A stretch of DNA of 64,000 nucleotides from JANLYC01 sp963750495 (GTDB lineage: Bacteria; Actinomycetota; Actinomycetes; Propionibacteriales; Nocardioidaceae). Below are positions 33,640 to 42,989 of this stretch, one piece after another (the stretch's first letter is position 1; each line of letters opens with the position of its first letter). The notes beneath the pieces are model-generated. The model had not been told where the DNA came from, did no database searches, and worked only from the letters and a program-made list of their open reading frames with translations. The position numbers and the translations under genes are program-made. Location: contig CAVVQV010000004.1 in NCBI GenBank assembly GCA_963750495.1, positions 744,001 through 808,000 on the forward strand. Direction: 5' to 3'.

Positions 33640-34007
33640 CAGTGTTCGACCAGGTGTTCGCGCCCGGCAGGCGGCTCGTACGGTTCGGGCCAGAAGTCGG
33701 TGACCGTGCTGATCAAGCCGTCGCGGAAGGTGAAGAACGCCATCGCATCCTCTTCAGGCTGGTCGCCCACCCGCCAGCGAAACCAGCCAACACCGTTCTC
33801 GTCGTCGGCTATCACGACCTGCGATCGGAGATGCCAGTCGCCCGGGAACTCGCGGTTGAACTCGAGGTAGGTGTCGCGTCCTCGGATACGCTCACGGGTC
33901 TGCGGGACTTCGTACACCACATCGGGCTGCATCGTGGCGATCCAGCTGTCCCAGTCACGCGCGTCCAGCGTCGAGATGAAGCGCAGGACGAGATCTCTGG
34001 TCCTCAT
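33636..34007 (-). CDS. SnoaL/NTF2-like protein
   Basis: A 123-residue protein with the cone-shaped alpha+beta NTF2-like fold: an N-terminal helix (MRTRDLVLRFISTLDARDWDSWIATMQPDVVYEVPQTRERIRGRDTYLEFNREFPG) and following strands (VVIADDENGVGWFRWRVG, AMAFFTFRDGLISTVTDFWPEPYEPP). Such proteins range from ketosteroid isomerase-like enzymes to binding proteins; no catalytic residue could be assigned with confidence. A TACGGT box 6 nt before the ATG indicates a leaderless mRNA. Confidence 0.85.
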   Translation of the reverse strand: MRTRDLVLRFISTLDARDWDSWIATMQPDVVYEVPQTRERIRGRDTYLEFNREFPGDWHLRSQVVIADDENGVGWFRWRVGDQPEEDAMAFFTFRDGLISTVTDFWPEPYEPPAGREHLVEHW

Positions 34008-34058
34008 GGCGGTACCGTACCGACCGCGCCGGACAACGTCGGCGGCTCTCCGCCGGGG

Positions 34059-35987
34059 TCACACCACGGACAGCGGCAACAGCTGGTGGCCGGTGGGGCC
34101 CATCTGGATCTCGGTGCCCATCTCAGGGCAGACGCCACAGTCGAAGCACGGCGTCCAGCGACAGTCTTCCACCTCGACCGGATCGGGGTTGAGCGCGTCC
34201 TGCCAGTCCTCCCAGAGCCAGTCGCGGTCGAGCCCCGAGTCGAGGTGGTCCCACGGCAGCACCTCCGAGTACTCGCGCTCGCGCACGGTGAACCAGTCGA
34301 GGTCGACAGGCTCAGCCGCCAGCGCACGCCCGCAGGCCGTCACCCAGCGGTCGTACGAGAAGTGCTCGCTCCAGCCGTCGAACCGACCGCCGTCGCGCCA
34401 GACCTCCTCGATGATCCGACCGACGCGACGGTCACCGCGGGACAGCAGTCCTTCGATGATCCCGGGCTTGCCGTCGTGGTAGCGGAAGCCGATCGCACGG
34501 CCGTACTGCTTGTCGGCACGCACGTTGTCGCGCAGCTTCTGCAACCTCGAGTCAGTCGTCTCGTGGTCGAGCTGCGAGGCCCACTGGAACGGCGTGTGCG
34601 GCTTCGGCACGAACCCACCGATCGACACGGTGCAACGGATGTCGCGCTTCCCGGACACCTCGCGCCCGACGGCGATGACCTTCTTCGCGAGGTCGGCGAT
34701 CTCGAGGACGTCCTCGTCGGTCTCCGTCGGCAGACCGCACATGAAGTACAGCTTCACCTGCCGCCAGCCGTGGGAGTACGCCGCCGAGACCGTCCGGATC
34801 AGGTCTTCCTCGGACACCATCTTGTTGATGACCTTGCGCAGCCGCTCGGACCCGCCTTCGGGGGCGAAGGTGAGCCCGGACCGACGACCGTTGCGCGAGA
34901 ACTCATTGGCCAGCGTGATGTTGAACGCGTCGACCCGGGTGGACGGCAGCGACAGTGACACGTTTGTGCCGTCGTACCGGTCGGCGAGGCCCTTGGCGAC
35001 CTCGGCGATCTCACTGTGGTCGGCGCTCGACAGCGAGAGCAGGCCGACCTCCTCGAACCCGGACTTCTCAAGACCGTTCTGCACCATGTCGCCGATGGTC
35101 TTGATCGAACGTTCGCGGACCGGGCGGGTGATCATGCCCGCCTGACAGAACCGGCAACCCCGCGTGCAGCCGCGGAAGATCTCCACGGAGTACCGCTCGT
35201 GCACGGTCTCGGCGAGCGGGACGAGCGGCTTGCGGGGGTAAGGCCACTGGTCTAGGTCCATCAGCGTGTGCTTGTGGACGCGCCACGGCACTCCGGACCG
35301 GTTGGGGACAACCCTCTTGATCCGGCCGTCGGGGAGGTAGTCGACGTCGTAGAACCTCGGGACATAGACGCCGCCGGACTTGGCCAGCCGCATCAACACC
35401 TCGTCGCGGCCGCCCGGGCTCCCCTCGGCCTTCCACTCGCGGATCAGGTCGCTGATCGCGAGCACGATCTCCTCGCCGTCACCGAGAACCGCAGCGTCGA
35501 TGAAGTCGGCGATCGGTTCCGGGTTGAAGGCCGAGTGGCCGCCCGCGAGCACGAGCGGGTGGCTGTCGTCGCGGTCGTCGGCTCGCAACGGTATGCCGGC
35601 CAGGTCGAGCGCCGTCAGCATGTTGGTGTAGCCGAGCTCGGTGGCGAACGAGAGACCGAGCACGTCGAAGTCACCGACCGGACGGTGTCCGTCGACGGTG
35701 AACTGCGGGATGCCGTTCTCACGCATCACCTGCTCCATGTCGGCGAACACGGCATAGGTCCGCTCGGCCAGGATCCAGTCGCGCTCGTTGAGGATCTCGT
35801 AGAGGATCTGCACGCCTTGGTTGGGCAGCCCGACCTCGTAGGCATCGGGGTACATCAGGGCCCAGCGAACCGAGGCGGCGTCCCAGTCCTTGACGGTCGA
35901 GTTGAGCTCGCCGCCGACGTACTGGATCGGCTTCTGCACGGTCGGCAGCAGCGGCTCGAGCTTCGCGAAGACGGACTCGACAGGCAT
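34059..35987 (-). CDS. TIGR03960 family B12-binding-type radical SAM protein
   Basis: A 642-residue protein with an N-terminal B12-binding-like domain (LPNQGVQILYEILNERDWILAERTYA...), a radical SAM TIM-barrel with the [4Fe-4S] motif CTRGCRFC at about residue 280 (RGCTRGCRFCQAGMITRPVRERS) and extra C-terminal cysteines (CRWTPCFDCGVCPEMG) that may bind a second cluster. It partners the TIGR03936 protein at 27694 in most bacteria that have both. The modification carried out is unknown. Length fits the family. Confidence 0.93.
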   Translation of the reverse strand: MPVESVFAKLEPLLPTVQKPIQYVGGELNSTVKDWDAASVRWALMYPDAYEVGLPNQGVQILYEILNERDWILAERTYAVFADMEQVMRENGIPQFTVDGHRPVGDFDVLGLSFATELGYTNMLTALDLAGIPLRADDRDDSHPLVLAGGHSAFNPEPIADFIDAAVLGDGEEIVLAISDLIREWKAEGSPGGRDEVLMRLAKSGGVYVPRFYDVDYLPDGRIKRVVPNRSGVPWRVHKHTLMDLDQWPYPRKPLVPLAETVHERYSVEIFRGCTRGCRFCQAGMITRPVRERSIKTIGDMVQNGLEKSGFEEVGLLSLSSADHSEIAEVAKGLADRYDGTNVSLSLPSTRVDAFNITLANEFSRNGRRSGLTFAPEGGSERLRKVINKMVSEEDLIRTVSAAYSHGWRQVKLYFMCGLPTETDEDVLEIADLAKKVIAVGREVSGKRDIRCTVSIGGFVPKPHTPFQWASQLDHETTDSRLQKLRDNVRADKQYGRAIGFRYHDGKPGIIEGLLSRGDRRVGRIIEEVWRDGGRFDGWSEHFSYDRWVTACGRALAAEPVDLDWFTVREREYSEVLPWDHLDSGLDRDWLWEDWQDALNPDPVEVEDCRWTPCFDCGVCPEMGTEIQMGPTGHQLLPLSVV

Positions 35988-36091
35988 GAGGGCGCAGACT
36001 CCAGGTGGTGGGGGGACAACACCTCAGGGTACGCGGGCGGGTGCCGGGTCTTCAAAACCGGCGCGGCGAGGCGGTTGCGGTCGGCCGAGGG

Positions 36092-36754
36092 TCAGGCGCC
36101 GGAGTGGATCGCCCAGTTGAACCGCGGGTTCATGCCGCGGGTGGCCAGCACGCGGAGCCACAGGGCCATGAGCATCTCGACGGCCGGGGCCGTGTCGATT
36201 CCACCGAGGTCGATGACCTGCTCCGAGCGCCAGCCGAAATCGGACAGGAGAGCGACGACGGCGTCCTTGGCTTCGGCATCATCGCCGCTGAGGAACACGA
36301 CATGGTCGCCGGGGACGCTGGCCGGCTCGACCATGACGTTGCAGTTCATCGTGTTGAGCGACTTGACCACGCGAGTGTCGGGTAACGCCGCCTGGATGCG
36401 CTGGCCGACCGAGTCGTCGCTGGTCGCGACCGGCTTGGGGAAACCCCCTTCGACGGGCTCGAGGTCGTTCGACACGTCGAGCAAGGTCTTGCCGGCCAGG
36501 CTGTCCGCACCGGCCAGCTCGAGGGCGTCGAGCGAACGCTGCCCGTTGGTCGCGTTGATGACCAGGTCGCCGAAAGCCGCAGCGTCGGCGAACGACCCGG
36601 TCTGCACGCCGGCGATGGCGGTGAAGGCGGCCAGGCTCCCCGAGTCGCGGGTGCGCGCGCCCACCAGGACGTCATAACCCAGTCCGGTGAGGCGTCGAGT
36701 CAGGGTCTGGCCCACGTTTCCGGTGCCGAGCACCCCGATCTTGCGCTTCGTCAT
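36092..36754 (-). CDS. NAD(P)-binding F420 reductase-like protein
   Basis: A 220-residue protein of the F420-dependent NADP reductase-like Rossmann family. It starts RKIGVLGTGNVGQTLTRRLTGLGYDVLVGARTRD, with the GxGxxG dinucleotide loop and the arginine expected for NADPH preference, and has a middle LAGKTLLDVSNDLE. The family includes true F420:NADPH oxidoreductases and many relatives of unknown role. GAGAAGGG is upstream of the ATG as ribosome site. It stands alone between the TIGR03960 gene and the cell-shape operon. Confidence 0.85.
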   Translation of the reverse strand: MTKRKIGVLGTGNVGQTLTRRLTGLGYDVLVGARTRDSGSLAAFTAIAGVQTGSFADAAAFGDLVINATNGQRSLDALELAGADSLAGKTLLDVSNDLEPVEGGFPKPVATSDDSVGQRIQAALPDTRVVKSLNTMNCNVMVEPASVPGDHVVFLSGDDAEAKDAVVALLSDFGWRSEQVIDLGGIDTAPAVEMLMALWLRVLATRGMNPRFNWAIHSGA

Positions 36755-36828
36755 GGCCGTGCCCTTCTCGTCGTACGCCAGATGACGCCTTCAGCGTACG
36801 AGTGCGGCGCAGCAGGTGACGAGTACGC

Positions 36829-36911
36829 GAGGCAAACACCCAGTGCCCAAGGCGCGTTTGCCTAGTTCACAAGCCAGGTGGCTTGTGAACTAGGCAAACG
36901 CGGAGGGCCAG
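36829..36911 (-). repeat. 83-bp palindromic intergenic element, copy 4
   Basis: Minus-strand copy that begins immediately after the TAG stop of rodA (36912-36914). The 23-bp arms (36880-36902 and 36853-36875) pair perfectly round a 4-nt loop and the GCCTTGGGCAC and TTTGCCTC parts follow. The position suggests it forms the 3' end of the mre-mrd-rodA transcript. Confidence 0.85.
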
Positions 36912-38147
36912 CTAGATGCGGCGGGATCGGGCGATCCGGCCGCGGAGGACGACCCCGACGCCGAGTGAGCGTTCGGTCCGCAGGTGGATGTTGAGCAGCA
37001 GCCCGACCGCCATGAGCGAAGCGAACATCGACGTTCCGCCGTAGGACACCAGCGGCAGGGGTACGCCCGTCACCGGCATGATGCCCAGACACATGCCGAT
37101 GTTCTGGAATGCCTGGAAGCCGAACCAGCAGACGATGCCGGCGCCGGCCAACCGGCCGAACATGTCGTCGGCCAGCGAGGCGATCCGGACCGCGCGCCAC
37201 AGCAGCACGAGGTAGAGCGCGATGATCGCGCCCGCGCCGACCAGGCCCAGCTCCTCCCCCGCCACGGTGAAGACGAAGTCGGTGTGCTGCTCGGGCACGA
37301 AACCGGACTGCGTCTGCGACCCGTGGAAAAGCCCCTGCCCGAACAGTCCCCCGTTGCCGATCGCGATCCGGGCCTGAGTCGTGTTGTAGCCGGCCCCACG
37401 CGGGTCGAGCGTCGGGTCGATGAACGCCTCGAACCGCAGCAGCTGGTAGCCCTGCAGCACACCGAGCTGGAGGGCGGCGAACGCCGCCAGCAGCGCCGCG
37501 CCCGCCATTCCGAACAGCCAGCGCTTGGGCGTCCCCGCCACCGCCAGTAGTCCGAACACGGTCACGGTCAGCACGAGCATCGTGCCGAGGTCGGGCTGCG
37601 CCATGATCAGCGCTGCCGGGACCGCCACGATCAGTAGGGCAGCCACGACGTCCCGGTCGCGCAGCTGCGAGAGTCCCCTGCGGTACTCCGTCTTCTCCGC
37701 CAGCACGAGCGCCAGGCCCACCACGACGCCGAGCTTCGCGAACTCGGCCGGCTGGATCGACATGCCGCCGATCAGAATCCACGATCGCGACCCGTTGATC
37801 ACCGCGCCGACGGGCGACAGCACCAAGGCCAGCCCGATGACGGCACCGGCATACACGAGCGGCGCCCACAGTCGCACCCACCGGTGGTCGGTCGCGGCGA
37901 CGAGGAAGGCCAGCGCGAGGCCGATCGCGACGTTGATGACGTGTTTCGAGACGTACGCCGTCGGGTCCCCCGCCGTCAGCGCGTCGTTGCCCGCGGTGGC
38001 AGACCACACGAGCATCGTGCCGGTCACCAGCAGCGCCGCGGCCGAGGTCACGAGCGCCCAGTCCAGACGGCGCCAGGTGGACCGGCGCTCCGTCACGTTC
38101 ACCCGACGAGTCGTCCGGTTCGTCGCCACCGGGGCGGTCATCACCAT
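36912..38147 (-). CDS. rodA: SEDS peptidoglycan polymerase RodA
   Basis: A 411-residue integral membrane glycan polymerase (FtsW/RodA/SpoVE) for lateral wall growth. About ten hydrophobic segments are seen; conserved stretches are GSRSWILIGGMSIQPAEFAKLGVVVGLALVLA, MAQPDLGTMLVLTV, EQHTDFVFTVAGEELGLVGAG and the closing MPVTGVPLPLVSYGGTSMF. It overlaps mrdA by 7 nt and, with PBP2, forms the elongasome core. A basic tail ends the protein (GRIARSRRI). Confidence 0.96.
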   Translation of the reverse strand: MVMTAPVATNRTTRRVNVTERRSTWRRLDWALVTSAAALLVTGTMLVWSATAGNDALTAGDPTAYVSKHVINVAIGLALAFLVAATDHRWVRLWAPLVYAGAVIGLALVLSPVGAVINGSRSWILIGGMSIQPAEFAKLGVVVGLALVLAEKTEYRRGLSQLRDRDVVAALLIVAVPAALIMAQPDLGTMLVLTVTVFGLLAVAGTPKRWLFGMAGAALLAAFAALQLGVLQGYQLLRFEAFIDPTLDPRGAGYNTTQARIAIGNGGLFGQGLFHGSQTQSGFVPEQHTDFVFTVAGEELGLVGAGAIIALYLVLLWRAVRIASLADDMFGRLAGAGIVCWFGFQAFQNIGMCLGIMPVTGVPLPLVSYGGTSMFASLMAVGLLLNIHLRTERSLGVGVVLRGRIARSRRI

Positions 38148-40342
38148 GGCGGGCCTCTCCGGTCTCGACCGGTCGATCCCGTCGTTGACCCGGAGGCCGA
38201 CGCGGAGGCCGACGGACCCGGCCGGGCGTCATAACGGCGGGTGGGTGACCTGAGGACCGGCGGGGTGATCTCGCCGTCCTTCCGGAACACCGGCAGCCCG
38301 ACCGGCGGCCGCGCGCCCGGCTCCGCTGCCTTGGCGATGTCGACCTTCTCGCCGCGCACGCCGTAGAGGGCCTCCCAGATCTTGCGGACGGAGTCGCCGG
38401 AGGTTCCCGATCCCGTTCCGCCCTGGGAGATCTGCATGATGACGACGTACTTCTTGTCGTAGCTGGCGACCCAGGACGTGGTCTGCTTGCCGTAGACCTC
38501 GGCCGTTCCGGTCTTGGACCGGACGTGCACCTTGTCGAGCGGGAAGCCAACCATCTTCCACGCCATCGTGCCCACCTTGGCGGTCCCCAGCAGCGCCTGG
38601 TCGATGTAACGCAGGTCCTTCATCGGCACCGGCACGTGACCCTTGGCCTTGGCGGGGATCCGCTTGACCACCCGGCCCTTCGCATTGACCACGGCCTTGG
38701 CAACCCGGGGTTCCCAGAGCGTGCCGCCGTTGGAGATCGCGGCATACGCGACCGCGAGCTGCAGCGGAGTGAGGACCGTGTCGCCCTGCCCGATGGCGAA
38801 GTTCACCGCGTCACCGGCGCGGTAGCGGTAGCCGTCCGTACAGAACTCGCGGGCGAACACGTGCAGGAAGTCCGAGCCCGCCTTCTTGCCGAGGGCGCAG
38901 TAGTAGCTCTTGTTGGCCTTCCAGTAGGCCAGCTTCCACTTCCGGTCGGCGATGCGACCGCTCACCTCGCCCGGCAGGTCGATGCCGGTCTTGCTGCCGA
39001 AGCCGAAGGACTTGGCGTTCTCGACGAGGTCGTCCTTGATGTGGACGTTGTGGTCGTTCGCTCCGGAGGCGAGCCACTTCGCGTAGGCGATCCGGTAGAA
39101 GAACGTGTCGCAGCTGAGCTGCAGCGCCTGAGCGAAGCTGAGCGGCCCGTACGCCGCGGACTCGTAGTTCTTGAAGACGCGGCTCCCGACGGTGAGGCTC
39201 GACGAGCAGTCCAGCCGGTCACTGGTGCTGTAACCGTGGGTGAGCGCGCCAGCCGTGGTGAACGGCTTGAACGTCGACCCCGGTGCGAACAGGCCCTGCA
39301 TCGGCCGGCTCAGCAGGGGGGTGTTCGCGGACGCGCTGTACAGCCGCTCGAGGTCGCCGGACGAGATGCCGCCGACCCACAGGTCCGGGTCGTACGTCGG
39401 GTAGCTGGCCATTGCGACCACGCGGCCGTTCTGCGCGTCCAGCACCACGACCGAACCCGAGTCGGCGACGTACTTGCGGTTCGTCACCGGGTCGGTGGTC
39501 TGCCGGGCCACCATGATCGAACGCTGCAGCTCCTTCTCGACGACGAACTGCACTTTCGCGTCGATGCTCGTCACGAGCGTGTCGCCCGGCTTGGGTGCGA
39601 CCCGCCCGTCGTGCCCGAGCACACGGCCCATCGAGTCGACAGCGACTTTCTGCACCCCGGTCCGACCCCGCAGGTACCTGTCGTACTCCGACTCGAGTCC
39701 GGAGCGACCGACCAGTGACAGCGGGCTGACGGTCGTGTCACCGTCGTTCTCGGCCTTGGTCAGCTCCTTCTCGGTGATGGGCGAGATGTAGCCGAGCACC
39801 TGGGCGGCGTTGATCCCGAACGGCGACGGGTAGGCCCGCACCTTGCTGGGCGCGGCGGTGATGCCCGGGTAGTCCTCGCTCTGCTCGAGAATGCTGGCCG
39901 CCAGTGACTGCGTGACGTCCTCGGCCACCGGCACCGGCTCGTACGGCGACCCGTTCCAGCACAGCGGGGGCTTCGCGGCGCCGTCCTCACCGCACGTCTT
40001 CGTACGCCGCTCGAGCTCGTTCTGGGTCAGCCCCAACCGGTTGGCCAGTCGCGCGAGCACCGCGTTGCTGGTCGTGTCGCCGAGCTTCTGCAGCACGTCA
40101 CGGTCGACGGTGACGACCCACGAGGTGCGGTTGGCGACCAGCGGACGACCCATCGCGTCGACGATCAGACCGCGCGGTGCCGGCACCTCGATGTCGCGGA
40201 CCGCGTTGTCCTGCGCGGCCGCCTGGTAACCCTCGCCGCCGACGACCTGGATGTACCAGAGGCGGGCGAACAGCGTGATGAAAAGCGACAGCACCATCAC
40301 CTGGACGACTAGCAGGCGCAGCCGGGACCGGGTCTTCAGCAT
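38141..40342 (-). CDS. mrdA: Penicillin-binding protein 2 (transpeptidase)
   Basis: A 733-residue class B PBP. One N-terminal anchor (RLLVVQVMVLSLFITLFARLWYIQVV) is followed by a dimerisation domain and a transpeptidase domain with the active serine in GSTFKPF (near residue 358), SCD in LSCDTFFYRIA, and KTG in VRSKTGTAEVYGK. The C-terminus has a Ser/Ala/Gly low-complexity tail (SASASASGSTTGSTG). It would cross-link the glycan made by RodA. It is in the mreBCD-mrdA-rodA operon. Confidence 0.96.
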   Translation of the reverse strand: MLKTRSRLRLLVVQVMVLSLFITLFARLWYIQVVGGEGYQAAAQDNAVRDIEVPAPRGLIVDAMGRPLVANRTSWVVTVDRDVLQKLGDTTSNAVLARLANRLGLTQNELERRTKTCGEDGAAKPPLCWNGSPYEPVPVAEDVTQSLAASILEQSEDYPGITAAPSKVRAYPSPFGINAAQVLGYISPITEKELTKAENDGDTTVSPLSLVGRSGLESEYDRYLRGRTGVQKVAVDSMGRVLGHDGRVAPKPGDTLVTSIDAKVQFVVEKELQRSIMVARQTTDPVTNRKYVADSGSVVVLDAQNGRVVAMASYPTYDPDLWVGGISSGDLERLYSASANTPLLSRPMQGLFAPGSTFKPFTTAGALTHGYSTSDRLDCSSSLTVGSRVFKNYESAAYGPLSFAQALQLSCDTFFYRIAYAKWLASGANDHNVHIKDDLVENAKSFGFGSKTGIDLPGEVSGRIADRKWKLAYWKANKSYYCALGKKAGSDFLHVFAREFCTDGYRYRAGDAVNFAIGQGDTVLTPLQLAVAYAAISNGGTLWEPRVAKAVVNAKGRVVKRIPAKAKGHVPVPMKDLRYIDQALLGTAKVGTMAWKMVGFPLDKVHVRSKTGTAEVYGKQTTSWVASYDKKYVVIMQISQGGTGSGTSGDSVRKIWEALYGVRGEKVDIAKAAEPGARPPVGLPVFRKDGEITPPVLRSPTRRYDARPGPSASASASGSTTGSTGRDRRGPPW

Positions 40343-40358
40343 CGGGTCTCCGCGCCGC

Positions 40359-40868
40359 TCACCAGCGCTCCGCCGGTTCGAGGCGGCGGAACAGGATCAG
40401 CACCAGCGGGATGACCAATGGTGTCAGCACCACGTCGTAGAGCACAGCGACCGGCACCACCTCCAGGGCGCTGCTCACCGACACCCCCGGGTCGCGCAGG
40501 ACCAGCCCGGTCAGTGCGAAGACCGAGGTACCGATGAAGGCGCCCGCGGCCACCGTCATGATCGTGCTCAGGGCGTGGGTCGCCTCGCCCTTGACCAGGC
40601 CGGTGAGGTAGCCGACGATCACCAGCGAGAGCGCCCACCTTCCGGCGGTGTGGTCGGCGGGCGGTGCCAGGTCGAGGACCAACCCGGCGCAGAAGCCGAC
40701 CAGCGCGGCGTAGTCGGGTCCGCGGACGAGCGCAGCCGCGATGACCAGGAGCAGTGCCAGGTCGGGCACGACATCGTCGATCGCGAAGTGGCTGAACGTG
40801 CTGATCTGAAGCGTGACCGTGAGCACGACGAGCGCGGCCACGGCGACGAGCCGGAGGCCGGCGTTCAT
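40359..40868 (-). CDS. mreD: Rod shape-determining protein MreD
   Basis: A 169-residue membrane protein with five to six hydrophobic segments (MNAGLRLVAVAALVVLTVTLQ..., LALLLVIAAALVRGPDYAALVGFCAGLVLDL, ALSLVIVGYLTGLVKG). The GPxxxxxxGFxxGLxxDL pattern is typical for MreD, which links MreBC to the wall machinery. It overlaps mreC by 4 nt and precedes mrdA by 16 nt. Confidence 0.93.
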   Translation of the reverse strand: MNAGLRLVAVAALVVLTVTLQISTFSHFAIDDVVPDLALLLVIAAALVRGPDYAALVGFCAGLVLDLAPPADHTAGRWALSLVIVGYLTGLVKGEATHALSTIMTVAAGAFIGTSVFALTGLVLRDPGVSVSSALEVVPVAVLYDVVLTPLVIPLVLILFRRLEPAERW

Positions 40869-41779
40869 CGGCCACCTCCCCCGGTGGCGCTGCCGGCGTT
40901 GGTCTCCACCGCACCGCGGGCCTGGTCGGTGGATCGATGCGGAGCCCGGGTGACCACGGCCACCACGTCGAGGGCGGAGAAGTCGACGTAGGGGTCCACC
41001 GCCGCGGTCTCGGTCAGCTCGGCCGGTGATGAGTGCACGCTGACGACGCGCCCGATCGGCACCCCGGCGACGTACGGTGCGTTGTTGCGGGAGCCCCAGC
41101 TGACGACCTCATCTCCCACCTGCGGGGACGTGGTGTGGTCGACGAGGCTCAGGGCGAGGGATCCGCCACCGGACAGGCTGCCGTCGCCATCGAGGAACCC
41201 GAGCTCCATGGACTCGCCCAGCCGGCCGCCGACCGTCGACTTGCGGTCGACGATCAGCAGGACGGTGGCGGTGTGGCCGGTGGCCTCGAGGACGCGGCCG
41301 ACGAGGCCGTCGGCGTTGATGACGGTGAGGTCCGGAACCACCCCGTCCGCCGTACCGGCGTCGATCGTGACCGTGCGCGAGAAGGACTGCGCGGACGCGA
41401 AGCCGATCACCTGAGCCGGTACGACGTCGAAGCCCGAGGTGTCAGCCAGCGCCGAGATCCCGTCCATCTCGGTGGACCGGTGCACGTTGGCTTGCGCAGC
41501 CCGGAGCTGGAGCGTGAGCTGCTTGTTGGCCTCGCTGAGTGCGGCGTTGTCGCTGCGCAGACCGTCGACGGTGCGGAAGTGGTCGGGAATGTTGGTGAAC
41601 GGGCGCAACGCATCGGTCGCCGTGCGCTCGACCGGGCCGATCACCGAGCCGACCGCTGACCGCAAGGGGTCGACGGGCGACGCCTCGGTCTCGTGGCGGG
41701 CGTCCAACGTGATGATCGTGACGGAGGCCAGGACCAGCAGGCCCAGCAAGGTTCGCGACCTTCCGGGATCGGGAGCCAT
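40865..41779 (-). CDS. mreC: Rod shape-determining protein MreC
   Basis: A 304-residue protein with an N-terminal membrane helix (LLGLLVLASVTIITLDAR), a coiled-coil (VDGLRSDNAALSEANKQLTLQLRAAQANV) and the two beta domains with PAQVIGFASAQSFSRTVTIDAGTADGV and LIVDRKSTVGGRLGES, as in elongasome MreC. The start ATG 41779 follows the mreB stop by 2 nt; the longer open frame upstream overlaps mreB and is not coding. The Ala/Gly-rich end (ATGGGGR) overlaps mreD. Confidence 0.94.
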   Translation of the reverse strand: MAPDPGRSRTLLGLLVLASVTIITLDARHETEASPVDPLRSAVGSVIGPVERTATDALRPFTNIPDHFRTVDGLRSDNAALSEANKQLTLQLRAAQANVHRSTEMDGISALADTSGFDVVPAQVIGFASAQSFSRTVTIDAGTADGVVPDLTVINADGLVGRVLEATGHTATVLLIVDRKSTVGGRLGESMELGFLDGDGSLSGGGSLALSLVDHTTSPQVGDEVVSWGSRNNAPYVAGVPIGRVVSVHSSPAELTETAAVDPYVDFSALDVVAVVTRAPHRSTDQARGAVETNAGSATGGGGR

Positions 41780-41781
41780 GA

Positions 41782-42807
41782 TCAGCGCCTCGGCTCGGAG
41801 ACGAGCACCTGCTGCAGAGCCTCGAACTCCTCGACACATTTGCCCGCGCCGAGTGCGACCGAGTCGAGCGGACCGTCGGCCACGTGGATCGGCATACCTG
41901 TCTCGTGGCGGAGCCGCTCGTCGAGCCCCCGGAGGAGGGCGCCGCCACCGGTGAGCACGATGCCGCGGTCCATGATGTCGCCGGCGAGCTCTGGCGGCGT
42001 CTGGTCGAGCGTGGACCGCACCGCGTCGATGATCGCGTGCACCGGCTCCTCGACGGCCTGGCGGACCTCGGCGGATGAGATGACGACGTTGCGCGGCAGA
42101 CCACTGACCATGTCGCGACCGCGGATCTCGGCCTCCGGCTCGTCGGGCAGCGGGAAGGCCGAGCCGAGGGCGATCTTGATCTCCTCGGCCGTGCGCTCCC
42201 CCAGCATCAGGGAGTACTCCTTCTTCATCCACGTGATGATCGCCTGGTCGAGGTCGTCACCGGCCGTGCGGATCGAACGGCTCGTGACGATGCCACCGAG
42301 GCTGATGACCGCCACCTCGGTGGTGCCGCCGCCGATGTCGACGACCATGTTGCCGGTGGCCTCGTGCACAGGGAGCCCGGCACCGATGGCGGCCGCCATG
42401 GGTTCTTCGATGATGTAGACGCGGCGGGCGCCGGCCTGGTACCCGGCCTCCTTGACCGCGCGCTGCTCGACCGGGGTGATGCCTGAGGGCACGCAGACGA
42501 CCAGCCGGGGCTTGGCGAAGGAGCGACGTCGGTGGACCCGGCGGATGAAGAAGCGGAGCATCTGTTCGGTGGCCTCGAAGTCGGCGATGACACCGTCCTT
42601 GAGCGGCCGGATCGCCGTGATGCTGTCCGGCGTACGCCCGATCATCCGCTTGGCCTCGGCGCCGACGGCGAGGATCTCGCGGGTCTGGGCGTTCATGGCC
42701 ACGACCGACGGCTCGTTGAGCATGACGCCGCGACCCCGGACGTAGACGAGCGTGTTGGCGGTACCCAGATCGACCGCCATGTCGCGGCCGATGATGTTGC
42801 TTGCCAT
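41782..42807 (-). CDS. mreB: Rod shape-determining protein MreB
   Basis: A 341-residue bacterial actin. The phosphate-1 loop is AVDLGTANTLVYVRG near the start, with phosphate-2 VVDIGGGTTEVAVISLGG and the adenosine motif IVLTGGGALLRGLDERL. It directs RodA/PBP2. I use ATG 42807, preceded by GGAAGGGACC; a GTG at 42903 would add 32 atypical residues, though a TAGCCT box 8 nt before it probably marks the transcription start, giving a ~95 nt leader. An inverted repeat TCCCTC-AGAT-GAGGGA (42929-42944) lies upstream. Confidence 0.96.
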   Translation of the reverse strand: MASNIIGRDMAVDLGTANTLVYVRGRGVMLNEPSVVAMNAQTREILAVGAEAKRMIGRTPDSITAIRPLKDGVIADFEATEQMLRFFIRRVHRRRSFAKPRLVVCVPSGITPVEQRAVKEAGYQAGARRVYIIEEPMAAAIGAGLPVHEATGNMVVDIGGGTTEVAVISLGGIVTSRSIRTAGDDLDQAIITWMKKEYSLMLGERTAEEIKIALGSAFPLPDEPEAEIRGRDMVSGLPRNVVISSAEVRQAVEEPVHAIIDAVRSTLDQTPPELAGDIMDRGIVLTGGGALLRGLDERLRHETGMPIHVADGPLDSVALGAGKCVEEFEALQQVLVSEPRR

Positions 42808-42989
42808 CGGGTTTGCCGGTCCCTTCCGCTCCCTTGTCGTCCAGGCGGCCGCCGCGCACCGGGACGTCACTGAGGGACACCCGAGCTCGGAGGCTGTCGC
42901 CACCGCGAGTTCAGGCTAGGTCGAGCAGTCCCTCAGATGAGGGAGACACTTCGACACGACCGTAACTTTGTCCCCAACCGCCCCAGTCG

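Noticed and set aside
42808..42903. 32-residue longer MreB from GTG 42903
   Set aside because: MreB proteins start close to the NIIGRDMAVDLGT motif; the TAGCCT box more likely marks the transcript start.
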